A stretch of DNA of 64,000 nucleotides, taken from positions 97,350 to 161,349 of the forward strand of contig NZ_JACSPV010000007.1 of the NCBI RefSeq assembly GCF_014836955.1, read 5' to 3'. The position numbers were made by a program, and so were the translations under genes. The notes beneath the pieces are model-generated. The model did no database searches. It worked only from the letters and a program-made list of their open reading frames with translations, and was not told the DNA's origin. This DNA comes from Bacillus norwichensis (GTDB lineage: Bacteria; Bacillota; Bacilli; Bacillales; Bacillaceae_C). Of this stretch, positions 26,188 to 34,395 are shown piece after piece. Each line of letters starts with the position of its first letter. Positions within the stretch are counted from its first letter, which is position 1.

Positions 26188-28080
26188 ATGAATAGTTCAT
26201 CTTTAAAATCAAATCATTCATTTGTAAACGTTTTAAAATCTACTCTTCTAAATATTTATGACGAAGTCATCATCACAGATCATCAGGGAAAAATCGCAGA
26301 AAATTTTGGGGAGATTGAGAATCTATGGAACGATAAAACCAACCTTATCGGGATGAACTTATTCGAGATTGAAAAACAAATCTTTTATGAGGAAGAACCA
26401 TTGGATGAATTCAAAAATGAAAATAAGAGATCTGCCATCAAAACCTCCTGGAATAATCAAAGAATTCTTATTACCTATTATCCAGAAAACCGGATAGGTG
26501 ATATAGATTATATAACATGGGGGTTTAAAGTTCTCTCAAGGAACGATAATGTTTTGATGGAAGACCAAGCTGACGAAGACATTGATTTTTCAAAAGCATC
26601 AGCAAAGGATACATCAAGATTATTTATCGTCAAAAGTCAAAAGATGATGACTGTTTTAAACACAGTGGAAGTCGTTTCAAAAGTTTCCTCTTCGGTTCTA
26701 TTATTAGGGGAGTCCGGAGTGGGGAAAGAAGTGATTGCACGAGCCATCCATGACTTAGGACCAAGGAAAAACCAACCTTTCATTCCAGTAAACTGCGGAG
26801 CCATCCCTGAAAATTTATTGGAAAGCGAATTATTCGGGTATGTAGAAGGAGCATTCAGTGGAGCCAAAAAAGAAGGCATGCCAGGCAAATTCGAACTTGC
26901 CAATCATGGCGTGCTTTTTCTTGATGAGATAGGAGAAATGCCGCTCAATCTTCAAGTGAAATTGCTCAGAGTTCTTCAAGAAAGAGAAATTACTCCCTTA
27001 GGAAGCTCCAAACCAATCAAACTGGATATTCAGATCATCACAGCTACAAACAAAAACCTGAAAACACTTGTTGAAAAAGGGGCATTCAGAGAAGATCTAT
27101 ATTACCGTTTAAATGTCATTCCTATTGAGATTCCGTCTTTAAGAGAAAGACTTGAAGAGCTTCCATACCTGATTAACTTCTTTTTGCACAAATATAATCA
27201 TTTGTATGACCGGGCAGTTCAAATTGATCAGGATGCCATTGACTTAATGTCCATATATGAATGGCCGGGAAATATTAGGCAGCTTGAGAATACAGTCGAA
27301 CGAATTGTAGTGACAAGTAAAGGCCCAACAGTAGATGCATCCGCTGTACAAGAATATGTGCCACTTGACCAAGAAATAATGAAAGCACCTCCTGTATTTG
27401 AACATCTCATACCGCTTCAAGATGCAATCGACCTTGTAGAAGAGCAACTAATCAACATGGCGATGGAAAAATATAAATCAATCAAACTTGCGGCTAAAGC
27501 ATTGAATCTCAGCCAGCCAACCATGAGCAGAAAGTACAAAAAGATTCTCAATAATTTATCCAAACAAAACATCTCACCTTCCGAAAAAAGGAAAATACTT
27601 GAAGACCAGCTAAATAACCGATTACGTTCTGTCGCCATAGCCACTGCAGCTATCATAGAACCTGAAGAAGTTAGTGATTTAAAAAGAAACCCCACCACTA
27701 ATAATCCAATTTTCAAAAAAATCCAGACGCAGCTGACGATGATTAGAAAACAAGAAGGCGGAATTAAATGGTCTTTTATTTTCGACATTCTCGACAATAA
27801 GAAATTCAGGACTCTTGTGGCTGATAAAGATTTCGTAATGGAACCTGGAGAATCGTATGATGGATCAGAGGAATTTATGAAAGTGGCACGTAATGCAGTA
27901 AAGGGAAGAGTTGAAGTAACTCCTGTGTATAAGGACATTTTTGGAGAGTGGAAATCAAGTCTGGCACCAGTAATGGACCACTCTGGAAAAGTGATTGCTT
28001 TAATCGGATATGACTATAGCAAAGAATACATTGAATCAGAATTAAAAAAGATGGGAAGCGTGCTGAAAATTAATCTTTGA
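26188..28080 (+). CDS. Sigma-54-dependent activator with extra C-terminal sensor-like domain
   Basis: A 630-residue bacterial enhancer-binding protein. Residues ~1-130 look PAS-like (YDEVIITDHQGKIAENFGEI). Residues ~145-375 are the AAA+ domain with Walker A GESGVGKE (174-181), the sigma-54 contact loop GAFSGA (221-226; the usual form is GAFTGA) and Walker B LDEIGE (245-250). A Fis-like helix-turn-helix follows at ~431-452 (KLAAKALNLSQPTMSRKYKK). Unusually, ~175 residues come after it, ending SLAPVMDHSGKVIALIGYDY, which resembles the end of a Cache/PAS fold. ATG 26188 is the best start but its ribosome site is weak. It very likely controls both sigma-54 promoters beside it. Confidence 0.88.
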   Translation: MNSSSLKSNHSFVNVLKSTLLNIYDEVIITDHQGKIAENFGEIENLWNDKTNLIGMNLFEIEKQIFYEEEPLDEFKNENKRSAIKTSWNNQRILITYYPENRIGDIDYITWGFKVLSRNDNVLMEDQADEDIDFSKASAKDTSRLFIVKSQKMMTVLNTVEVVSKVSSSVLLLGESGVGKEVIARAIHDLGPRKNQPFIPVNCGAIPENLLESELFGYVEGAFSGAKKEGMPGKFELANHGVLFLDEIGEMPLNLQVKLLRVLQEREITPLGSSKPIKLDIQIITATNKNLKTLVEKGAFREDLYYRLNVIPIEIPSLRERLEELPYLINFFLHKYNHLYDRAVQIDQDAIDLMSIYEWPGNIRQLENTVERIVVTSKGPTVDASAVQEYVPLDQEIMKAPPVFEHLIPLQDAIDLVEEQLINMAMEKYKSIKLAAKALNLSQPTMSRKYKKILNNLSKQNISPSEKRKILEDQLNNRLRSVAIATAAIIEPEEVSDLKRNPTTNNPIFKKIQTQLTMIRKQEGGIKWSFIFDILDNKKFRTLVADKDFVMEPGESYDGSEEFMKVARNAVKGRVEVTPVYKDIFGEWKSSLAPVMDHSGKVIALIGYDYSKEYIESELKKMGSVLKINL

Positions 28081-28369
28081 AGCAGGTTTTAGCGCATCCT
28101 TTTACCAGCTTTTGTGTTTCCTCAAAAACAAGAAAATCAGCGATGAGGATATTTGGGGAAAGATACGAAACCTCTTCCAAAAGCTAACTGCCAACTACAC
28201 ATAAATACACTAAAAAACCGGTTGCTCAGCGGTCCTAACTTAGGCGATCGGCATGGCTATGAATCGTTATTTTACAGAGACGGTCAAACTTTTGCCATAA
28301 ACAGTTAAATATTGAAGACAATCCCTAAAAAAAGGAGAAAGAGTGAGATAGAAGGAGAAAAAGAGCTGT
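28081..28369. other. Intergenic region downstream of the activator gene
   Basis: About 290 bp with no gene or RNA that I recognise. A purine-rich stretch AAAAAAAGGAGAAAGAGTGA near 28328 looks like a ribosome binding site but no supported frame follows. Confidence 0.4.
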
Positions 28370-28420
28370 GACGTTCGCTTTCATTATCATTGTTTTCGTT
28401 TTCATTAAAGTATTCTGACT

Positions 28421-28449
28421 TTGTTTATTACAAGTCAAAAGTTGATAAT
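28421..28449 (+). promoter_or_regulatory. Promoter of small ORF copy A
   Basis: TTGTTT (28421-28426), 17-nt spacer, GATAAT (28444-28449). Upstream, 28376-28406 holds pyrimidine-rich 6-mers (TTTCATTATCATTGTTTTCG then TTTTCATT) kept identical in copy B, probably a regulator site; it faintly resembles a Fur box. Confidence 0.6.
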
Positions 28450-28483
28450 GAAGTTACAATGATGATGAAAGAGGGTAGGTTAA

Positions 28484-28570
28484 ATGAAGACTTTCATTAA
28501 TAGCCTAGTCAACAAGTACGAAGGTTTCGTATGCGTCAGAACAGCTCGAGTCTTAAACAAACGTAACTAA
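28484..28570 (+). CDS. 28-residue basic small protein, copy A
   Basis: A 28-codon ORF starting ATG with GAGGGTAGG upstream. It begins MKTFINSLVNKYEGFV and ends ARVLNKRN, carrying several basic residues. Copy B (30565-30651) matches at 23 of 28 residues. Five codons differ only at the third base, and the amino-acid changes are mostly mild (N/S, R/K), the pattern expected under protein-level selection. I do not recognise the family. The tightly packed promoter, ORF and terminator suggest a dedicated, regulated small protein; small basic Fur-regulated proteins of B. subtilis are a possible analogy only. Confidence 0.7.
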   Translation: MKTFINSLVNKYEGFVCVRTARVLNKRN

Positions 28571-28611
28571 GGATTTAGCGCTTAAACACCTAGATACTGC
28601 ACATAGATATT

Positions 28612-28646
28612 CATCGAGTCAAGTCCTCTTGGACTTGGCTTTTTTA
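28612..28646 (+). terminator. Terminator of small ORF copy A
   Basis: Hairpin CAAGTCC-TCTT-GGACTTG followed by GCTTTTTTAT. Confidence 0.85.
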
Positions 28647-28916
28647 TATGGAATGAACGCTTCCACTAGAAGCACTCTCAAAATGCGCTTCTTTCTTTTA
28701 AAGAGAATATGTGTTATCGGCGGCATAGACAAAGATAAGGGAATGTGAATGAGCAGGCTCTCCTTCATTATCTTCTTATAGCGAGCGGGCTGGTGAGGAC
28801 ATAATCGGGCTTTCAAAGGCACGGGTAATGAGCAATAAGGTGGTCTTCCGTATTTTCCGGTATAAAAAAAGAAGGATTTATTGTCCTTCTTTTTAATCAT
28901 CCTGCTAACAGTTTAT
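28647..28916. other. Spacer between copy A and hemAT
   Basis: About 270 bp without a supported gene. It contains GAAGCACTC/GCGCTTCTTTC and AAGAAGGATTTATTGTCCTTCTT (28869-28891), the latter a hairpin that could terminate hemAT. A 93-codon minus-strand frame here is Pro/Lys-rich with no ribosome site. Confidence 0.45.
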
Positions 28917-30209
28917 CTAAGCTTTGATTGCCGCCTCGTTCAAATGCTCTGCAGATAATGCAACGCTTGAGGTGGACTGTTCAATTTCATTCACCACATG
29001 AATCAACTTATTCATTTGTTCCTGAACTTTCGATACAGTTGTACCATTCTGTTGAATGGACTGCACAATTAACTGAAAGGACTCTCGGGTATCTGTTGAG
29101 GTTGAAATACTGGCCTGGACAGCATCCTTCACCTGCTGCAATGACTCCTCGACCTGTTGCTTGTATGTATTAGCAGTAGAAATTAGTTTATGGATTTGGT
29201 CAATGGATCTTTTGGTTTGTTCTGAGAGTTTTCGGACCTCCTCTGCCAAAACCGCAAATCCCCTGCCATGCTCACCGACCCGCGCCGCCTCTATCGCGGA
29301 ATTTAAAGCTACTATGTTCGTCTGCTCCGCAATGTCCTGAACAAGGTGGATGACATTTAAGATTTGATTGGAAGATTCACCTAATTGATGTATATTTTCT
29401 ATCATTTTCCGCGAAAGCATCTCCATAAAGTTGTTCTTTTGGAGCAGTTCATCCAATTTCTGTTGGCCTTCATTTGCATGTTTATTTGCCATTATCGCCT
29501 GTTCGTTGCTTTCTGAAGTAGTCAGGCTCACATCATGTATATTTGAGCTTAACGCTTCAACAGAGACTTCTGTCTGCTCGGACAACGCCAGCAGTTCCTC
29601 ACTTACTGCTGTCATTTTGTTTTTTAGAAAAGTCTTACCTTCTTCGAACTGAGACTCCAACCTTTTCATATCATATGCTTCAAGCACAATTTGCTGTTCC
29701 AGGCTGAAAATTTTGTTAACTGCTGCCAATATAGGGGCATAACTTTTACGATCTTTAATATTATCCAAAATGAGGGAAACTACGGACTTCTGTACATTCT
29801 GAAACGCCCCCATATACCAAGTCGACTCGAGTCCAATTCGAAAATGAGCTTCAGCAATCCGAAAACGTTTTTCCAAAAACGCCTGATCAATCTCCCCACT
29901 AAACAGCTCAACAATATAGATTTTCAATGTTTTTTTGAGTCGCTCAACCGTGCTGTACTTTTTTATAATATCTTTCAAGTGATCCACCCGCAAAATGGAG
30001 ACATAAAAATCTTCAACCAGGTGGTTAATGTTTTCTTCCACCAACGGCCGAATATCCTTTACACGTTTTAGATCCTCTTCGGTACATTCCATCATGTCCA
30101 TTTTTTTCTGTAAAGAAGCCTCTTTTACAAATAATCTTGTGCGCATTCCTTGTAAGTCATTTGTACTGCTCTCCTTTTTCGACCTGGCCATTCCTAATAA
30201 ACTTAACAC
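28917..30209 (-). CDS. hemAT: Heme-based aerotaxis receptor HemAT
   Basis: A 430-residue soluble chemoreceptor that senses O2 through a globin domain and signals to CheA. Residues ~30-190 form the sensor globin with the proximal heme ligand His122 ([11 protein letters not shown]). Residues ~210-430 are the methyl-accepting signalling domain with the conserved hairpin tip [20 protein letters not shown] and [16 protein letters not shown] 30209 follows AAGGAGG. No membrane helices, as expected. The gene is framed on both sides by the two small-ORF units, in opposite orientation to them. Confidence 0.95.
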   Translation of the reverse strand: MLSLLGMARSKKESSTNDLQGMRTRLFVKEASLQKKMDMMECTEEDLKRVKDIRPLVEENINHLVEDFYVSILRVDHLKDIIKKYSTVERLKKTLKIYIVELFSGEIDQAFLEKRFRIAEAHFRIGLESTWYMGAFQNVQKSVVSLILDNIKDRKSYAPILAAVNKIFSLEQQIVLEAYDMKRLESQFEEGKTFLKNKMTAVSEELLALSEQTEVSVEALSSNIHDVSLTTSESNEQAIMANKHANEGQQKLDELLQKNNFMEMLSRKMIENIHQLGESSNQILNVIHLVQDIAEQTNIVALNSAIEAARVGEHGRGFAVLAEEVRKLSEQTKRSIDQIHKLISTANTYKQQVEESLQQVKDAVQASISTSTDTRESFQLIVQSIQQNGTTVSKVQEQMNKLIHVVNEIEQSTSSVALSAEHLNEAAIKA

Positions 30210-30501
30210 TGTCCCTGCCTCCTTCGTTAGTCTCCTCTCTCATGGTGCAATATTATCCAGAAAATTTTCTATTGTTATAAAAAACATTATATATGACATG
30301 GTTCGTTTTTACTACAAAAGTTTGTAAACATTCTGTATATTAAGAGTGACATTTTGATTTTATTCTAGCCCAGTTATGAAATCTTAGATAACAGTCTTAA
30401 AAATCTTGAAAAAACAAGTAAATGTAAGATAAATGAAGAAAAACATTGATGACATTCGCTTTCATTATCATTGTTTTCGTTTTCATTTAAGTATTCTGAC
30501 T

Positions 30502-30530
30502 TTGATTATTATAAGAAGAAAGTTGATAAT
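30502..30530 (+). promoter_or_regulatory. Promoter of small ORF copy B
   Basis: TTGATT (30502-30507), 17-nt spacer, GATAAT (30525-30530), same geometry as copy A, with the same upstream block (CTTTCATTATCATTGTTTTC onward). Confidence 0.65.
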
Positions 30531-30564
30531 GAAATTACAATGATGATGAAAGAAGGTAGGTTAA

Positions 30565-30651
30565 ATGAAGACTTTCATTAATAGCCTAGTTAGCAAATAC
30601 GAGGGTTTCGTACGAGTCAAAACAGAACGTGTCTTGAACAAACGTAGCTAA
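30565..30651 (+). CDS. 28-residue basic small protein, copy B
   Basis: Paralog of the ORF at 28484. Begins MKTFINSLVSKYEGFVRV and ends ERVLNKRS; GAAGGTAGG precedes the ATG by the same distance. Differences from copy A: Asn10Ser, Cys17Arg, Arg19Lys, Ala21Glu, Asn28Ser. Loss of the cysteine in this copy argues against a metal- or disulfide-based role. No family recognised; function unknown. Confidence 0.7.
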   Translation: MKTFINSLVSKYEGFVRVKTERVLNKRS

Positions 30652-30689
30652 GGATTAAGCACCTAGATACTGCATATAGATATATTCAT

Positions 30690-30722
30690 GAAGTCAGGCC
30701 TTTGTAGGCTTGGCTTTTTATA
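30690..30722 (+). terminator. Terminator of small ORF copy B
   Basis: AAGTCAGGCC-TTTGT-AGGCTTGGC with mismatches, then TTTTTAT. It keeps the position and shape of the copy A terminator although the stem bases changed on both sides (AAGTCC/GGACTT versus AAGtcaGGCC/GGCTTgg), which indicates compensatory change. Confidence 0.7.
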
Positions 30723-30725
30723 TTG

Positions 30726-31311
30726 AATGCCAGATTGATAAAGCCACAACAGAAGAGGATTGGAAAACGTCCATCCAATCCTCTTGCTAATTTTGAAATT
30801 AACTTATTCATTATAAACAATTATTGTTTGTACAGCCTTTAGGGGTTTATTCTACTGTAAATATTATACTAGAATGGCACTTACGCATTTTTGCGGAATA
30901 ATACCTAATAATTAAAACATACTATTTTAGAATAGTTATTATTGATAGCGAAATCGACTTCATAGTGCCTGAAATCCATCCCTTTTTCTCATACTCATCT
31001 GATCTTTGCTGGTAGTATGTATTACTCGTTCGGTTATCTCCATAATTAGAATCCACTATCACATTTTTAAAGACTGTATAATATCTATAAAATGAAAAAG
31101 TGCTCCCCGTCCCCAAAAGTGCGTAAGAACCACTGGGATTTATATTTCTCCATAAACAGCATTCAATAAGTATGAACCTATCCTTTTTCTTTTACTGAAT
31201 CACTATTTTATAAATATAAAGAATAAACTTTTTGAAAATGTATATTTTAGAGGTCTTGAACCCGAGAAACTTCCAGCAAACAATATTGTATCTTATGCTA
31301 TAAAAAAATGT
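30726..31311. other. Intergenic region, AT-rich
   Basis: About 590 bp. AGAGGATTGG...CCAATCCTCT (30755-30784) is a strong hairpin, probably a terminator. A 64-codon minus-strand frame (30922-31116) with many Tyr/Ser has no start signal and is likely chance or a remnant of a decayed gene. Nothing else recognised. Confidence 0.45.
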
Positions 31312-32421
31312 TTACAACTTCAGCTTTCTTTTCAAATCTTCCCTATATTGATTTCTTTTGGGATCTTCAAAAGTTTGAATAATAGCGTCAGCAGCTCTTT
31401 TACTAGATAATCCATCTTTAAAAGCAAATAAATCGCCTAATAAACTTTCAATATCAGAACCTGTTGAGGGATTTTCATTAAGTATATTTTGTACATTTTC
31501 ATGAAAATTACATTCTTTTTCCCATGAAGGAACTACTTTCCTAAGCAGTTTAGCCTCGTTATTTAAATCCCTGTATCGATTTGATTTAGTTGTATTTAAG
31601 ATAACAATCTTTTTTTTAGCTAAAAGTGCATCATAAATTAGTCCGCTTGTGTCAGTGATCACAAGATCTGAAACCTTAAATAGTTCTAATGTATTTGTTT
31701 TATCGTCTCTAACAATATTAAAATTAGATAAGATCTTGTCTTTTCTAATGGATTCTGAAGATAAATGAGCGGTACCATGATGTAGTTTAACAATTACATT
31801 ATATTCCTTATTAATTTGAATCAATTGCTCCATCCATTCATCAATTGATGAATGTACTCCATATGTAGGTGCATATAATATAGTTTTTTTGGAACGATCA
31901 ACTTTTAATTCATCTTTTATTGAATTTATATCAAACTCATTATTAAACCACTTATCAAATTTTGGATTTCCCACTATAACTCCAGAATTAAAGATATTGG
32001 TTCTTTCATAGTCATATGTACCATAATTTAAAATTGTGTCGTAAAAGGCATTCCAATAGCTAAAATTAAAAGATTCTTTTTCTAGACCATAGCCGGCTCC
32101 ATAAACCATTCTTATATTATAAACGCTTATTGATGAAAGCTGATCAAAATAATACGGACTAACAAGACATTCATACCTAATTTTATTCATTACCAGCAAT
32201 GAACACGGATATGCTTCTATATCATCCCTATTAATGCTCTCAATAAATTCTACATTAGAGTCGTACATTTCTTTCCATTCGGGATCATATATTAAATAAT
32301 CATTGATGATTAAGTCACATTCATATCCTTTTTCTACAAGTTTATTTATTGTATTCTCATATAAATAGTAATGAAATGGGGAATTGATAAAGAAACCGAT
32401 TTTGTTAATAACTTGCTCCAA
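31312..32421 (-). CDS. TagF-like (CDP-glycerol glycerophosphotransferase family) transferase
   Basis: A 369-residue GT-B-fold protein. The C-terminal half carries the family's motifs: KKTILYAPTYG, VIVKLHHGT and SDLVITDTSGLIYDALLAKK. TagF-type enzymes transfer glycerol-phosphate from CDP-glycerol in teichoic acid synthesis, but shorter relatives act in capsule and glycan modification. TTG 32421 lies 11 nt after GGGGGA. It is second after flagellin with a GT4-like gene between, and shares their unusual AT-richness, suggesting modification of flagellin or its glycan, acquired by transfer. Substrate not established. Confidence 0.72.
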   Translation of the reverse strand: MEQVINKIGFFINSPFHYYLYENTINKLVEKGYECDLIINDYLIYDPEWKEMYDSNVEFIESINRDDIEAYPCSLLVMNKIRYECLVSPYYFDQLSSISVYNIRMVYGAGYGLEKESFNFSYWNAFYDTILNYGTYDYERTNIFNSGVIVGNPKFDKWFNNEFDINSIKDELKVDRSKKTILYAPTYGVHSSIDEWMEQLIQINKEYNVIVKLHHGTAHLSSESIRKDKILSNFNIVRDDKTNTLELFKVSDLVITDTSGLIYDALLAKKKIVILNTTKSNRYRDLNNEAKLLRKVVPSWEKECNFHENVQNILNENPSTGSDIESLLGDLFAFKDGLSSKRAADAIIQTFEDPKRNQYREDLKRKLKL

Positions 32422-32502
32422 GTGTCACACATCCCCCTAATATTATATTCACTTTAATGATAAATTGTAGCCATTTAATTAAAGTGTGCTTATTAAAAGT
32501 AC

Positions 32503-34326
32503 TTACTCTACCAAATGTTTCGAAATATAAACATCTGAGAGGAGCGAAACAAAAAAATGCTGCCAATCTTTATTGATTTGCATGAGAGTCAGAGTAAATT
32601 CCTCTGCTAAATCATATTGATTTTGCTCCGAAAAGGTCTTAATAATAAACTTTAACGTGTACGCATCAAATATGTTTTCTAGTTTTAATTCATTTTCTCC
32701 TGCAAGAATTTCTAAGGCGACTTGGAAGGCTAAATCATACTCTCCAATATCTAAATATAAACCTGAAAGTAATCCTAGAAGTTGAGGTTGATATTTTCCC
32801 GGTGATATTTGACTGTCTGCTAGCCTTATAGCTTCGTATATGCTACCCGAAACCTTTAATAAATAAATTTCAAGGAAATTTTCAAAATCCTCTTCCTTTA
32901 ATAAGGAATGAACATATGGTTGCAATACTTTTTTATCATTATTTTCTATATACATGTTTAATAATTTTTTACTCATGTCAATACTTCCTGAGTAAAAATG
33001 TGCTAAAGCTAATTTTTCATAATCCAAATGTTGTTGTATCTCTAAAGTATCATCATTAAAATCATAAAGTGAGCATGACAAGTTATATAAACCTAAATAA
33101 TTATACATACCAAGTAATTCATTCTGTATTAGAAAACTATGTTTATAATTTTTATAGGATAGAATAGTATTTTTAATAACATTCTCATTGTTTTCAACTT
33201 CATAGCTATCCTTTTTAATCATATTGTTGATTGGTTCTAGTAAATCTGACCAATTATAGAGCTCCACTGACTTTTTTGCCATTTTGGTTTCTACGGTATA
33301 TTCTTCATTATTCATAGAAATAAATTCATCTAGATACTCAACAAATTCATTATAGGTAGTTGCTGCTCTTGTTCCAGGCAACTCTAATATATCGGGCATT
33401 ATCGTTGTGACAACAGGTGTTGATGAGGCTAAATATTCATAAATTTTCAACGGGGTAACAGCGGCTGTTAAATTATTTACTTTAAATGGTATTATACACA
33501 CCTTAGAAACAGCTAAATAATGTGGAAGTTCTTCATATTTTTTGCTTCCTAAAAAATAAATATTCGATCGTTTCGGCAAATCACACCTAAGATTGCCAGC
33601 AAACACAAAAGAATACTCAGGTCTTGACTCTGCTATAAATTGAATCAAATCGAGATCCACCCACTTTGCGATGACTCCCATGAAAAATACGATAGGTTTG
33701 TTAATCGGCTTTAAATCTACAGGAACTTGCGGAAGTACCGCTTGTTGCGTAAACTCTGCATTCCAAACTCCATTGGGCAAGTAATAAACATTATTATTAT
33801 AATAAGACATTTTTACATAAAGCCTTTTGGCAGAGGTTATAACTAAATCAGCTATACTCGCGATTTTTCGTTCACAATGAATGATCTCTTCCGAATATCC
33901 CATCTCAGGATCCTTCGTAAATTCCTCCCAATCATCTAAACAGTCATATATTAACGTTGAATTTTTAGAGAGAGCTTGAAGGTGTGTTATCCACTGAGGG
34001 AAAGCCGCGATAAATATTGGGTTTTTTTCATTATAAATTTCATTGATTTTTTTTATTAATAAAGTCAAAGAACTGTCGTTAATTTCTTCTGAGTGTATGC
34101 TGTTTTTAATTACAAAAACATCATCCGCGTTTCTCGAAAAAAAGGAATCTTTAAAAGAATCCCTATCCTTGATATTCCCTAGATTAACAGGATCAATTTT
34201 AGTATAGTCAGTGATACAAATATAAAGTACTTCATAACCTTTTCGGGAGAAATATGTAGCAAAGTGCTGTGGCCTATGCTTTAAATATTCATAAGGGATA
34301 CCAGATAGCATTACAATGGTTCTCAT
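32503..34326 (-). CDS. GT4-like glycosyltransferase with helical repeat C-terminus, flagellin-linked
   Basis: A 607-residue protein. Residues 1-370 resemble a group 1 (GT4) glycosyltransferase: N-terminal MLSGIPYEYLKHRPQHFA, nucleotide-sugar side FFMGVIAKWVDLDLIQFIAE and the acid motif region PLKIYEYLASSTPVVTT. Residues ~400-607 are helical and TPR-like (LALAHFYSGSIDMSKKLL, LYLDIGEYDLAFQVALEIL), which in other flagellin glycosyltransferases binds the protein acceptor. ATG 34326 follows AAAGGA by 10 nt. Directly downstream of hag beyond a hairpin, so O-glycosylation of flagellin is a good inference. Base composition is markedly AT-rich against the flg genes. Confidence 0.75.
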   Translation of the reverse strand: MRTIVMLSGIPYEYLKHRPQHFATYFSRKGYEVLYICITDYTKIDPVNLGNIKDRDSFKDSFFSRNADDVFVIKNSIHSEEINDSSLTLLIKKINEIYNEKNPIFIAAFPQWITHLQALSKNSTLIYDCLDDWEEFTKDPEMGYSEEIIHCERKIASIADLVITSAKRLYVKMSYYNNNVYYLPNGVWNAEFTQQAVLPQVPVDLKPINKPIVFFMGVIAKWVDLDLIQFIAESRPEYSFVFAGNLRCDLPKRSNIYFLGSKKYEELPHYLAVSKVCIIPFKVNNLTAAVTPLKIYEYLASSTPVVTTIMPDILELPGTRAATTYNEFVEYLDEFISMNNEEYTVETKMAKKSVELYNWSDLLEPINNMIKKDSYEVENNENVIKNTILSYKNYKHSFLIQNELLGMYNYLGLYNLSCSLYDFNDDTLEIQQHLDYEKLALAHFYSGSIDMSKKLLNMYIENNDKKVLQPYVHSLLKEEDFENFLEIYLLKVSGSIYEAIRLADSQISPGKYQPQLLGLLSGLYLDIGEYDLAFQVALEILAGENELKLENIFDAYTLKFIIKTFSEQNQYDLAEEFTLTLMQINKDWQHFFVSLLSDVYISKHLVE

Positions 34327-34349
34327 AGCATATTTTCCTTTCAAAATGA

Positions 34350-34387
34350 CCTAAAGAGTAATCCTATATACGGATTACTCTTTAGGT
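34350..34387 (-). terminator. Terminator/attenuator after hag
   Basis: A 15-bp stem CCTAAAGAGTAATCC...GGATTACTCTTTAGG just past the hag stop. The following tract (TCATTTTG) is weak in T, so some read-through into the transferase gene is possible. Confidence 0.75.
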
Positions 34388-34395
34388 TTAAAAAA

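Larger units (their letters stand above)
28370..28645 (+). repeat. hemAT-flanking unit, copy A
   Basis: About 275 bp repeated at 30449-30725 in the same orientation. Both copies contain a conserved ~50-bp upstream block, a promoter, a 28-codon ORF and a terminator hairpin. Identity is highest in the upstream block and in the start of the ORF. Confidence 0.9.
30449..30725 (+). repeat. hemAT-flanking unit, copy B
   Basis: Second copy of the 28370-28645 unit, same orientation, 2.08 kb away. Divergence is concentrated after the ORF and in the loop between promoter boxes. Confidence 0.9.

Noticed and set aside
28619..28900. 93-codon minus-strand frame between copy A and hemAT
   Set aside because: No ribosome site; it overlaps the terminator of the small ORF unit, and its composition (Pro, Lys, Leu runs) looks non-coding.
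30922..31116. 64-codon minus-strand frame
   Set aside because: Tyr/Ser-rich, no Shine-Dalgarno, AT-rich intergenic setting; at most a decayed remnant.
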